Source: Pseudomonas gessardii (GTDB lineage: Bacteria > Pseudomonadota > Gammaproteobacteria > Pseudomonadales > Pseudomonadaceae). From it: a stretch of DNA of 64,000 nucleotides. The DNA lies in the NCBI RefSeq assembly GCF_001983165.1, contig NZ_MNPU01000032.1, positions 1-64,000 on the forward strand, read 5' to 3'. Shown here piece by piece: positions 26,840 through 35,203 of the stretch (positions within the stretch are counted from its first letter, which is position 1; each line of letters begins with the position of its first letter). The position numbers were made by a program, and so were the translations under genes. The notes under the pieces are model-generated. The model searched no databases, was not told the origin of the DNA, and saw nothing but the letters and a program-made list of their open reading frames with translations.

Positions 26840-27087
26840 TCTTTAATAGCCTCAGGGGCCGCCCTGTAAATTAGACGGCGGATCTTACTGAATAGTGCGT
26901 ACTTTGACAAGTCAAAGGCAGCCGGATACAGACGCTATCGGGGGCTCGGGTCAGCGCGTCCGTTCAACGGCAAGATTCTTCGGCAGGCGGCGCATCACTT
27001 CCACTGCAGAAAGAGGTGGGCAATTATGCAGATTGCGAAAAAAAATTCAACCTGCTTTTATGATTGTTTTCCCCAAAGGAGTACCCG

Positions 27088-28128
27088 ATGGATTATCGAA
27101 AGCTGGGCCGGACCGATCTGAACGTGAGCGCGATCTGCCTCGGGACCATGACCTGGGGCGAGCAAAACACCGAGGCAGAGGCCTTCGCCCAGATTGAGCG
27201 GGCCAAAGGCGCAGGGATCAACTTCCTCGATACCGCAGAAATGTACCCGGTGCCGCCCAAGGCCGATACCTACGCCACCACCGAGCGCTACATCGGCAAT
27301 TACTTCAAGAGCCGTGGCGACCGCGCCGACTGGATCCTCGCCAGCAAGATCGCCGGGCCCGGCAACACCATCGACTATATCCGCGACGGCCAGCTCAAGC
27401 ACAACCGCAAGCACATCGTCGACGCGCTGGACGCCAGCCTCAAGCGCCTGCAGACCGACTGGATCGACCTGTACCAGTTGCACTGGCCGGAGCGCAGCAC
27501 CAACTTCTTCGGGCAACTGAGCTACAAGCACCAGGAAGAGCCCGACCTGACGCCACTGGAAGAAACCCTCGAGGCCCTCGACGAGCAGGTCAAGGCCGGC
27601 AAGATCCGCCATATCGGCCTGTCCAATGAAACGCCGTGGGGCACCATGAAGTTCCTGGCGCTGGCCGAGGCCCGTGGCTGGACCCGCGCGGTGTCGATCC
27701 AGAACCCCTACAACCTGCTCAATCGCAGCTTTGAAGTGGGCCTGGCAGAGATCGCCATCCGTGAGCAGTGTGGCTTGCTGGCCTATTCACCCCTGGCGTT
27801 CGGCATGCTCAGCGGCAAGTACGAAGGCGGCGCACGGCCGGCCAAGGGGCGCCTGAGCCTGTACAGCCGCTTCAGCCGCTACTTCAACCCACAATCGGAA
27901 GCCGCGTGCAGCCGCTATGTGGCCCTGGCCCGCGAGCACAGCCTGGACCCGGCGCAGATGGCCCTGGCGTTTGTGACGCAACAGCCATTCGTGACCAGCA
28001 ATATCATCGGGGCGACGACGCTTGCGCAGCTGGACAGCAATATCGCCAGTGCCGGGCTGAAGCTGTCGAAAGAGGTGTTGGAGGGGATTGAGGCGATTCA
28101 GAAGGATCATCCGAACCCTGCGCCTTGA
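27088..28128 (+). CDS. NADP(H)-dependent aldo/keto reductase (Tas-like)
   Basis: The 346-residue TIM-barrel protein carries the aldo/keto reductase tetrad: D48 and Y53 (NFLDTAEMYP), K87 (ILASKIAG) and H132 (YQLHWPER). It is closest in style to E. coli Tas. The physiological carbonyl substrate is unknown. AAAGGAG precedes the ATG at 27088. It is a lone gene ending at a REP pair. Confidence 0.92.
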   Translation: MDYRKLGRTDLNVSAICLGTMTWGEQNTEAEAFAQIERAKGAGINFLDTAEMYPVPPKADTYATTERYIGNYFKSRGDRADWILASKIAGPGNTIDYIRDGQLKHNRKHIVDALDASLKRLQTDWIDLYQLHWPERSTNFFGQLSYKHQEEPDLTPLEETLEALDEQVKAGKIRHIGLSNETPWGTMKFLALAEARGWTRAVSIQNPYNLLNRSFEVGLAEIAIREQCGLLAYSPLAFGMLSGKYEGGARPAKGRLSLYSRFSRYFNPQSEAACSRYVALAREHSLDPAQMALAFVTQQPFVTSNIIGATTLAQLDSNIASAGLKLSKEVLEGIEAIQKDHPNPAP

Positions 28129-28141
28129 TTGACCTTTAGGC

Positions 28142-28219
28142 CGCCATCGCGGGCAAGCCCGCTCCCACATTTGAATGTATTCACAGATCAAAGGTGGGAG
28201 CGGGCTTGCCCGCGATGGG
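28142..28219. repeat. REP pair
   Basis: Inverted copies CATCGCGGGCAAGCCCGCTC and its complement lie between the convergent aldo/keto reductase and acyl-CoA dehydrogenase genes. Spacer about 25 bases. Confidence 0.9.
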
Positions 28220-28240
28220 GCCCTCAAAAGCACCAGAGAT

Positions 28241-29377
28241 TCAAAGCGCCCGCGCAATGATCTCCTTCATGATCTCATTGGTCCCCGCATAAATGCGCTG
28301 CACCCGCGCATCCGCCCAGGCCCGGGCGATTGGGTATTCCCACATATAGCCGTAGCCGCCGTGCAACTGCACACACTCGTCGAGCACCTTGCATTGCAGG
28401 TCAGTGGTCCAGTATTTGGCCATCGCCGCCGTGGGCACATCCAGCTTGCCTTGCAGGTGCTGCTCCAGGCACTTGTCGACAAAGACCCGGCCGATCTGCA
28501 CCTCGGTGGCAATCTCCGCCAGCTTGAAGCGGGTGTTCTGGAAGTCGGCAATCGCCTTGCCAAACGCTTTGCGCTCGCGGGTGTAGTCCAGGGTCCATTG
28601 CAACGCCGCTTCGGCCGAGGCCAGGGCGCCAATCGCCACGGTCAGGCGCTCCTGGGGCAGCTCCTGCATCAGGTAGGCAAAGCCCATCCCGGCCTGGCCC
28701 AGCAGGTTCTCCTTGGGCACCCGCACGTCCTGGAAGAACAGCTCGGAGGTGTCCTGGGCTTTCATCCCCACCTTCTCCAGGCGCTTGCCCTTGTCAAAGC
28801 CCGGGGTATCGGCCTCGACTAGGAACAGGCTGGTGCCCTTGGCGCCGGCCTTGGGGTCGGTCTTGGCGACCACGATCACCAGGTCCGCCAGGAAACCATT
28901 GGTAATAAAAGTCTTGGAGCCGTTGATCACGTACTCATCGCCATCCAGCACGGCGGTGGTCTTGACCCCTTGCAGGTCCGACCCGGCCCCCGGCTCGGTC
29001 ATGGCAATGGCCGTGACCATCTCCCCGGAAACGAGCTTGGGCAGGTACTTGTGCTTCAGCGTCTCGCTGCCGTAATGCAGGATATACGGCGCAACAATGT
29101 CCGAATGCAGGGAGAAGCCGATCCCGGTCAGGCCCAGGCGGCCGATCTCTTCGATCACCACGGTGCTGTAGAGAAAGTCCGCACCCAGGCCACCGTATTC
29201 TTCCGGCAGGTGCGAGCACAGCATCCCCGCCTCCCCCGCCTTGCTCCACAGGGCACGATCAATATGGCCCTGCTTTTCCCATTGCGCATGGAACGGCACC
29301 GCGTCTTTTTCGAGGAAGGTGCGCACGCTCTGGCGGAAGAGTTCGTGCTCGGAGCTGAACAAGGTTCTGGGAATCAT
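28241..29377 (-). CDS. Acyl-CoA dehydrogenase, long-chain type
   Basis: The 378-residue flavoprotein has the family blocks TAIAMTEPGAGSDLQGVKT and FITNGFLADL. Its ELPQERL helix holds the probable catalytic Glu, as in long-chain/isovaleryl enzymes. The C-terminal site reads YAGTNEIMKE rather than YEGT, consistent with that class. It catalyses the first alpha,beta-oxidation step of an acyl-CoA and passes electrons to ETF. The start at 29377 (MIPRTLFSSE) is preferred over upstream codons. It is divergent from a GlxA-type regulator, which may control it. Confidence 0.92.
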   Translation of the reverse strand: MIPRTLFSSEHELFRQSVRTFLEKDAVPFHAQWEKQGHIDRALWSKAGEAGMLCSHLPEEYGGLGADFLYSTVVIEEIGRLGLTGIGFSLHSDIVAPYILHYGSETLKHKYLPKLVSGEMVTAIAMTEPGAGSDLQGVKTTAVLDGDEYVINGSKTFITNGFLADLVIVVAKTDPKAGAKGTSLFLVEADTPGFDKGKRLEKVGMKAQDTSELFFQDVRVPKENLLGQAGMGFAYLMQELPQERLTVAIGALASAEAALQWTLDYTRERKAFGKAIADFQNTRFKLAEIATEVQIGRVFVDKCLEQHLQGKLDVPTAAMAKYWTTDLQCKVLDECVQLHGGYGYMWEYPIARAWADARVQRIYAGTNEIMKEIIARAL

Positions 29378-29522
29378 GGGGCACCTGCGTCGATGGTCAG
29401 ACAAAAACAAGATCACAGAGCCTAAGCTGCACGGCTGTCACAGGACACTGGACACATGCGACAAAAAATAAGACGATCCAGCCGTTAGTTGACCACTTTC
29501 CCCTATAAGAATAATCGAAATT

Positions 29523-30518
29523 ATGTCTAGCCTTGTCTCCACGCCCCTGCGGCGCGTCAGCATTTTGGCCATTGATCGGGTGTTTGCCTCCACCCTCATG
29601 CAAGCCAAGGATTTTTTCCACCTCGCCAGCCTGCGTTACGGCAAACAGCAAGGCCTGGGCCTCACGCCGGCCTTTGAAACCCGCCTGGTGAGCCCCGACG
29701 GGCAATCGGTCTGCAGCTTCAGCGATGTGATCATGCCGGTGGACGGCGGCCTGGAAAACGCCGACATCATCGTGTTGCCAGCCTTCTGGGATGACTTCGA
29801 CGCCCTGAGCAAGCGCTACCCGCAGATCCTGCCGTGGCTGCGCGAGCAACATGCGCGTGGCGCGGTGCTATGCGGCGAGGCCACCGGGGTGTTCTGGCTC
29901 GCCGAAGCCGGCCTGCTCGATGGCAAGGAGGCGACCACGTACTGGCGCTTCTTCAATGCGTTCAGCGAGCGCTTCCCCAAGGTCCAGCTCAACCAGGACA
30001 AGCACCTGACCGACGCCGACAACCTGTACTGCGCCGGCGGCACCACGTCGGCCTGCGACCTCTATATCTATCTGATCGAGCGTTTCTGCGGCGCCAATAT
30101 CGCCCAGGCCGTGGCCCGCGACATTCTCTACGAAGTGCAGCGCAGCTACGCGCCGGGACGCATCGGCTTTGGTGGGCAGAAGCTGCACCAGGACGTGATC
30201 ATCCTGCAGATCCAGCATTGGCTCGAAGAGCACTTCGCCGACAAATTCCGCTTTGAAGACGTGGCCCGCGAACACGGGATGAGCATCCGCAACTTTATGC
30301 GGCGCTTCCAGACGGCGACCGGCGACAAGCCGCTGCATTACCTGCAACGGCTGCGGATCGAGACGGCCAAGGGCTTGCTGTCGGGCAGCCGCAAGAGCAT
30401 CAAGACCATCAGCTATGAGGTGGGGTACGACGATGCGAGTTTCTTTGCGCGGCTGTTCAGGCAGCACACGGAGTTATCGCCGAACCAGTATCGCCAGCAG
30501 TTCCAGCAGGCCGCCTAA
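29523..30518 (+). CDS. GlxA-family AraC-type transcriptional regulator
   Basis: The 331-residue protein has an N-terminal DJ-1/PfpI-like domain (about 10-200) with a cysteine at the nucleophile-elbow position (C117, VLCGEATG), and two C-terminal AraC helix-turn-helix units (DVAREHGMSIRNFMRRFQ; ISYEVGYDDASFFARLFR). Regulators of this type sense amines, amino acids or derivatives. It is divergent from the acyl-CoA dehydrogenase gene across 145 bases. Ligand unknown. Confidence 0.92.
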   Translation: MSSLVSTPLRRVSILAIDRVFASTLMQAKDFFHLASLRYGKQQGLGLTPAFETRLVSPDGQSVCSFSDVIMPVDGGLENADIIVLPAFWDDFDALSKRYPQILPWLREQHARGAVLCGEATGVFWLAEAGLLDGKEATTYWRFFNAFSERFPKVQLNQDKHLTDADNLYCAGGTTSACDLYIYLIERFCGANIAQAVARDILYEVQRSYAPGRIGFGGQKLHQDVIILQIQHWLEEHFADKFRFEDVAREHGMSIRNFMRRFQTATGDKPLHYLQRLRIETAKGLLSGSRKSIKTISYEVGYDDASFFARLFRQHTELSPNQYRQQFQQAA

Positions 30519-30539
30519 CTAAAACCACACACAATCAAC

Positions 30540-30629
30540 TGTGGGAGCTGGCTTGCCTGCGATGGCGGCAAGTCAGTCACTGATGAGCTGGCTGACACAC
30601 CGCTATCGCAGGCAAGCCAGCTCCCACAA
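30540..30629. repeat. REP pair, variant type (GCTGGCTTGCCTGCGAT)
   Basis: Both arms carry the alternative REP sequence TGTGGGAGCTGGCTTGCCTG and its complement, so base pairing is kept although the sequence differs from most other copies here. The spacer contains AGTCAGTCA / TGACAC, an inner stem. Confidence 0.9.
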
Positions 30630-30658
30630 TTGATCTTCATTGCTGCCCGGAGCGCATA

Positions 30659-30690
30659 CAAAAAGGCCTGCATCACAGCAGGCCTTTTTG
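30659..30690. terminator. Intrinsic terminator of zapE (bidirectional)
   Basis: A 12-bp stem AAAAAGGCCTGC / GCAGGCCTTTTT sits immediately behind the zapE stop codon. T-tracts occur on both strands. Confidence 0.9.
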
Positions 30691-31785
30691 TTAGGGCTTA
30701 TGCGCCCGTGCCAGGAACTCGTGGGACTGCATCTCCAGCAAGCGGCTCAGGGTTCGTTGGAACTCGAAGTTCAAGCGCCCCCCGGTGTAGAGGTCCTTGA
30801 GTTCGACTTCGGCCGAGATGATCAGCTTGACGTTACGGTCATAGAACTCATCGACCATGTTGATAAAGCGCCGGGCGATGTCGTCGGTGGTGACACTCAT
30901 CTGCTCGACACCGCTGAGGATCACGGCATGGAAGATCTTGCCCAGTTCGATGTAGTCGTTCTGGCTGCGCGGGCCGTCGCACAGTTCGCGGAAGTCGAAC
31001 CAGGCCACGTCGTCACAGGTACGCAGGGCCATGATCTGGCGATTTTCGATCATCAACTTATCGTTTTCCACGGCCTGGGTGCATTCCGGCGTCAGCGCGC
31101 GGAAGCTCTTGCGCAGGCTTTCGTGGGCCGCGTCATCAAGGGGAAAGTGGAACAGCTCCGCCTGTTCGAGGTGGCGCAGGCGGTAATCGACGCCGCTGTC
31201 GACGTTGACAATATCGGTGTGCTGCTTGATCAGGGCAATGGCCGGCAGGAAACGCGCACGCTGCAGGCCGTCCTTGTACAGGCCGTCGGGCACGATGTTC
31301 GAGGTGGCGACCAGGGTCACGCCGTTCTTGAACAACTCTTCCATCAGGGTGCCGAGAATCATCGCGTCGGTGATATCGGACACGAAGAACTCATCGAAAC
31401 AGATCACCCGCGCCTCTTGGGAAAAGCGCTTGGCGATGATGGTCAGCGGGTTCTTCTCGCCGTGCAGGGTCTTCATCTCTTCGTGCACGCGCTTCATGAA
31501 GCGGTGGAAGTGCGTGCGCGACTTTTCCTTGAACGGCAGCGCTTCAAAGAAGGTATCGACCAGGTAGGTCTTGCCGCGACCCACGCCGCCCCAGAAGTAC
31601 AGGCCCTTGACCGGCACCTGGTCTTTCTTGCCAAACAGCTTGCTGAGCATCCCTGGCTTGCTCTGGGAGGCGGCGACCAGGTCTTCGTACAGGCGCTGCA
31701 AGTGACGCACCGCCGTTTCCTGGGCAGCATCATGAAAGAAGTCGGGGCGTTTCAGATCAGCTTGATATCGTTCTAGGGGCGTCAT
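30691..31785 (-). CDS. zapE: Cell division ATPase ZapE
   Basis: The 364-residue AFG1-like AAA+ ATPase has Walker A GGVGRGKT (66-73) and Walker B ICFDEFF. ZapE joins late division rings and is needed under stress and low oxygen in E. coli. The start at 31785 (MTPLERYQ) is the family N-terminus; upstream in-frame codons are not conserved. It lies 79 bases downstream of trpS. Confidence 0.94.
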   Translation of the reverse strand: MTPLERYQADLKRPDFFHDAAQETAVRHLQRLYEDLVAASQSKPGMLSKLFGKKDQVPVKGLYFWGGVGRGKTYLVDTFFEALPFKEKSRTHFHRFMKRVHEEMKTLHGEKNPLTIIAKRFSQEARVICFDEFFVSDITDAMILGTLMEELFKNGVTLVATSNIVPDGLYKDGLQRARFLPAIALIKQHTDIVNVDSGVDYRLRHLEQAELFHFPLDDAAHESLRKSFRALTPECTQAVENDKLMIENRQIMALRTCDDVAWFDFRELCDGPRSQNDYIELGKIFHAVILSGVEQMSVTTDDIARRFINMVDEFYDRNVKLIISAEVELKDLYTGGRLNFEFQRTLSRLLEMQSHEFLARAHKP

Positions 31786-31864
31786 AATTTCGTTAGCAAG
31801 GCAACAAAAACGGGCCGTCACTGTAACGACGGCCCCGGATAATGGCAATCAACCCTTGGTCGGG

Positions 31865-33220
31865 TCAGTCCTCGATGGGCGTCAATGCCACGCGCACAGC
31901 GTCGATGGCCGCATCCCGCGCGGCACTGTCGGCAAAGGCCGGGCTGTCGGCGACACAGGCGCCTTCAAGCCACACGCTGAAGCCCAGGGCTTCACTGCGC
32001 ACATCCAGCGCCTGGCCGGACTGCAACTGCTTGGTGACAGCACCCGCTGCCTTGCCGTCGGCAAAGTTGCGCGACAGCAACAGTTGCTCGCCATCGGCCG
32101 CCAGCAGGCGGAAGCGGAAGCTGCCATCGTCTTCACGGAAGCTGACAAAGCGCGCGGCCTTGACGGCCTTCTTCTTGGTGCTGGCCACCTCGGTGGGCGG
32201 GTTGACGAACGAGCGCAGGCCCACGGCTTCGCGCAGCTCTTGCAGGAATGGCGCGGCGACGGCACGGGCTTTATTGGCACCGACCAGCAGCAGGTCTTCC
32301 ATATCCGAAGGGCGCGCCATCAATTGATGGTAACGCTCGCGGGCTTCGCCCAACTGGCCATCCAGCAGTTGGAACAGACGGTTCTTCGCCTCGCCCCAGC
32401 CCAGGCCATCGAGCAGTTCGCTGCGCAGCTGTTGTTCCTGCTCAGGGGTGGCGAACGCCTGGTACAGAGTGAACAGGTGCGAGTTGTCCGGATCCTTGGC
32501 CTCACCCGGCGCGCGGGAGTCGGTGACGATCCGCGAGATCGCGTCCTTCATGTCCTTGGCGGTGGTGAACAACGGGATGGTGTTGTCGTAGCTTTTCGAC
32601 ATCTTGCGCCCATCCAGGCCCGGCAAGGTGGCAACGCTTTCTTCGATCAACGCCTCGGGCATGGTGAAGAACTCTTTGCCCTTGCCGAACAGGTGGTTGA
32701 AGCGCTGGCCGATATCCCGGGCCATTTCCACGTGCTGGATCTGGTCGCGGCCGACCGGCACCTTGTGGGCGTTGAACATCAGGATGTCCGCCGCCATCAA
32801 TACCGGATAGCTGTACAGGCCCATGCTGATCCCGGCATCCGGGTCTTCGCCGTTTTCCAGGTTCTTGTCCACCGAGGCCTTGTAGGCGTGGGCGCGGTTG
32901 AGCAGACCCTTGGCGGCAACGCAGGTCAGCAGCCAGGTCAGCTCGGGAATTTGCGGGATGTCGGACTGGCGGTAGAAAGTCACCCGCTCGACATCCAGGC
33001 CACCGGCCAGCCAGGTCGCGGCGATTTCCATGCGCGAGCGCTGGATGCGCTGCGGGTCATCGCACTTGATCAGGGAATGGTAGTCGGCCAGGAAGTAGAA
33101 CGAATCGGCATTGGCATCCTGGCTGGCGAGGATCGCCGGGCGGATGGCCCCCGCGTAGTTGCCCAGGTGCGGGGTGCCGGTGGTGGTGATGCCGGTGAGG
33201 ATACGGGTACGAGTCGTCAT
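31865..33220 (-). CDS. trpS: Tryptophanyl-tRNA synthetase with C-terminal extra domain
   Basis: At 451 residues this class I synthetase is about 115 longer than E. coli TrpS. HIGH-like motif: GTPHLGNY (15-22); KMSKS motif: GRKMSKSYDN. The core ends near residue 335. The tail contains strands such as FRFRLLAADGEQLLLSRNF and a second, weaker repeat, resembling the small DUF1508/YegP fold; the extension is recalled as usual in pseudomonads. It charges tRNA-Trp in the cytoplasm. Downstream genes run to zapE. Confidence 0.95.
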   Translation of the reverse strand: MTTRTRILTGITTTGTPHLGNYAGAIRPAILASQDANADSFYFLADYHSLIKCDDPQRIQRSRMEIAATWLAGGLDVERVTFYRQSDIPQIPELTWLLTCVAAKGLLNRAHAYKASVDKNLENGEDPDAGISMGLYSYPVLMAADILMFNAHKVPVGRDQIQHVEMARDIGQRFNHLFGKGKEFFTMPEALIEESVATLPGLDGRKMSKSYDNTIPLFTTAKDMKDAISRIVTDSRAPGEAKDPDNSHLFTLYQAFATPEQEQQLRSELLDGLGWGEAKNRLFQLLDGQLGEARERYHQLMARPSDMEDLLLVGANKARAVAAPFLQELREAVGLRSFVNPPTEVASTKKKAVKAARFVSFREDDGSFRFRLLAADGEQLLLSRNFADGKAAGAVTKQLQSGQALDVRSEALGFSVWLEGACVADSPAFADSAARDAAIDAVRVALTPIED

Positions 33221-33244
33221 GGGTAATCGCTTATCAGACTGCTA

Positions 33245-33874
33245 TCAATTTGAAAGGCGCGGCAGCACCAGATCCTTGAGATCGGTGAGCTTGCCATGAA
33301 AAAAGTGTCCACATTCTGCCACTTTCAGCAGTTCATGGGGGCGTTTGAGGGCCGCGGACCAGTCGTAGACGGTCTGCGGGTCGACCACTTCGTCGGTTTC
33401 CGGCTGGATAAGGGTCAACGGGCAGTCCTGTGGCAGCACGTCCTCATCCCGCAAACGCATGACCGCCGCCGCCACCATGAACAGATGCGCGAGTTTTTCG
33501 CCCTTGGCCTCCAGGCGCCCGCCCAGGCTTGCGGCCACAAATCCACCGAACGAGAAACCCAGCAACGTGATGGGCAGGCCCGGGTGTTTTTCACGCAGCC
33601 AACTGGCGGCGGCTTCGGCATCGTCCACTTCACCGGTGGCCATATCGTGGGTACCCGCGCTGGCACCGACGCCACGGTAATTGAAACGCAAAGTAATCAA
33701 ACCGGCATCACGGGCGGTGCGTTGCAGGGTCGAGACGACTTTATTGAGCATGGTCCCACCCTGCACCGGGTTGGGGTGGCAGATCAGCGCCAGGCCACGT
33801 GGCTCGGGGTGATCCAGGTACAAGGCTTCCAATTGGCCTACCGGGCCATCGATCAAAACAGGGGTTTCACGCAT
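33245..33874 (-). CDS. Alpha/beta hydrolase
   Basis: The 209-residue protein has the nucleophile elbow GFSFGG and the N-terminal block ICHPNPVQGGTMLNKVV, typical of the small CC-GG-type alpha/beta hydrolases of proteobacteria. Acid and His candidates are in QPETDEVV and AECGHFFHGKL. The substrate is unknown. The start at 33874 (MRETPVLI) fits the family. It lies 24 bases upstream of trpS and is divergent from zapG. Confidence 0.9.
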   Translation of the reverse strand: MRETPVLIDGPVGQLEALYLDHPEPRGLALICHPNPVQGGTMLNKVVSTLQRTARDAGLITLRFNYRGVGASAGTHDMATGEVDDAEAAASWLREKHPGLPITLLGFSFGGFVAASLGGRLEAKGEKLAHLFMVAAAVMRLRDEDVLPQDCPLTLIQPETDEVVDPQTVYDWSAALKRPHELLKVAECGHFFHGKLTDLKDLVLPRLSN

Positions 33875-34021
33875 GAGCAAGGAATGAACTCCGTGACCTC
33901 TCAAGGGGTCGACTCGTCTAGCTAAAAGTCTGTGCATGGCATCATTGCGAGCTTAATCGCGGTATACAGCGCAGGTCCGAGCCGTTAACGTAAAGCAAAG
34001 CCGTTTATAGAGGAAGGACTC

Positions 34022-34459
34022 GTGGAACACTCGCTCTTAGTTTGGTTGTTGCCGACTCTTGCCCTGGTTGCCGGTGTCGCCATTGGATTCCTGGTTGCTC
34101 GCCTGCTGCCGAATGCCGCGCCTAACCGCACGCAGCGTCAGTTGGATGACATCCAGGAACGTTTTGACAGTTATCAGAACGAGGTTGTTACCCACTTCAA
34201 CAGCACCGCGTCCCTGGTCAAGAAACTCACCCAAAGCTACCAGGAAGTACAGGATCACCTCGCCGATGGCGCCAACCGCCTGGCCCTGGATGACATCACC
34301 CGCCAGCGTCTGCTGGCCGCGCTGCATTCCGATGCCACGCAAGCCCCACGAGAACGCCTGACCCCGCCCCGGGAAAACCAGGAGCCACCCCGGGACTACG
34401 CGCCAAAGACGCCGAACGCCCCCGGCATGCTGGATGAGCATTACGGCTTGAAGAAGTAA
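34022..34459 (+). CDS. zapG: ZapG (YhcB), inner-membrane envelope/division protein
   Basis: The 145-residue DUF1043 protein has one N-terminal membrane helix (about 5-28) and a coiled-coil cytoplasmic domain (QRQLDDIQERFDSYQ). YhcB/ZapG links cell division and envelope synthesis in E. coli. It uses a GTG start at 34022 with GAGGAAGG upstream. It ends at a strong terminator. Confidence 0.9.
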   Translation: MEHSLLVWLLPTLALVAGVAIGFLVARLLPNAAPNRTQRQLDDIQERFDSYQNEVVTHFNSTASLVKKLTQSYQEVQDHLADGANRLALDDITRQRLLAALHSDATQAPRERLTPPRENQEPPRDYAPKTPNAPGMLDEHYGLKK

Positions 34460-34477
34460 GTCGTTTTCAAGCCCTAC

Positions 34478-34516
34478 AAAAAGCCCGGCTGATTGATGAT
34501 CAGCCGGGCTTTTTTA
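34478..34516. terminator. Intrinsic terminator of zapG
   Basis: A 12-bp stem AGCCCGGCTGAT / ATCAGCCGGGCT with a 5-base loop is followed by six T residues; A residues precede it, so it may also work in reverse. Confidence 0.92.
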
Positions 34517-34537
34517 TTGGATGTGCACAGACCAATT

Positions 34538-34626
34538 GTAGGAGCTGGCTTGCCTGCGATAACGGTGGGTCAGTTGATAGCTACTTGACTGACACTGCGC
34601 TATCGCGGGCAAGCCCGCTCCCACAT
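34538..34626. repeat. REP pair, hybrid of two REP types
   Basis: The left arm is the GCTGGCTTGCCTGCGAT type and the right arm is the GCGGGCAAGCCCGCTCC type, so the two arms differ at several paired positions. The spacer keeps the inner AGTCA / TGACTGACA stem. Confidence 0.85.
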
Positions 34627-34642
34627 TGACCGAGTGCTACCT

Positions 34643-35203
34643 TCAGCGACGTACCGGGCGCTTCTGCAACTTGCGCTGCAAGGTCCGGCGGTGCATGCCC
34701 AGGGCGCGGGCGGTAGCCGAGATATTGCCTTCGTGCTCAGTCAACACGCGCTGGATGTGTTCCCACTGCAGGCGGTCCACCGACATCGGGTTTTCCGGCA
34801 CCAGAGTGTCGAGGTCGGCGTGCTCGGAAAGCAGCGCGGCCAGCACGTCATCGGCGTCGGCCGGCTTGCACAGGTAGTTGCAGGCGCCGCGCTTGATCGC
34901 CTCGACAGCGGTGGCGATGCTGGAATACCCGGTGAGGATCAGCACGCGCATTTCCGGGTCCAGCTCCAGCAACTTGGGCAACAGCACCAGGCCCGAGTCC
35001 CCGTCCATTTTCAGGTCCAGTGCCGCGTAGTCCGGCAGGTCGGCCTGGGCGATGGTCAGGCCTTCTTCGGCGGAACCTGCGGTGCTGACGCGAAACCCGC
35101 GACGGCTCATGGCTCGCGCCATCACGCGGGTAAAGGTGGCATCGTCATCTACCAGCAACAGGTGCGGCAGTTCTTCGCCTTCGACTTGGATCTCGTCACT
35201 CAT
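34643..35203 (-). CDS. roxR: Redox response regulator RoxR (RegA/PrrA family)
   Basis: The 186-residue regulator has a receiver domain with phosphoacceptor D63 and K113, and a C-terminal Fis-type helix-turn-helix (ISATARALGMHRRTLQRKL). It is the partner of RoxS and in pseudomonads controls terminal oxidases and cyanide tolerance. The start at 35203 (MSDEIQVEG) overlaps the roxS end by eight bases, so the pair is translated together. Confidence 0.94.
   Translation of the reverse strand: MSDEIQVEGEELPHLLLVDDDATFTRVMARAMSRRGFRVSTAGSAEEGLTIAQADLPDYAALDLKMDGDSGLVLLPKLLELDPEMRVLILTGYSSIATAVEAIKRGACNYLCKPADADDVLAALLSEHADLDTLVPENPMSVDRLQWEHIQRVLTEHEGNISATARALGMHRRTLQRKLQKRPVRR

Noticed and set aside
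27088..28128. Frame fragments inside the aldo/keto reductase gene as separate genes
   Set aside because: They overlap a complete gene with the catalytic tetrad intact and use unlikely codons.
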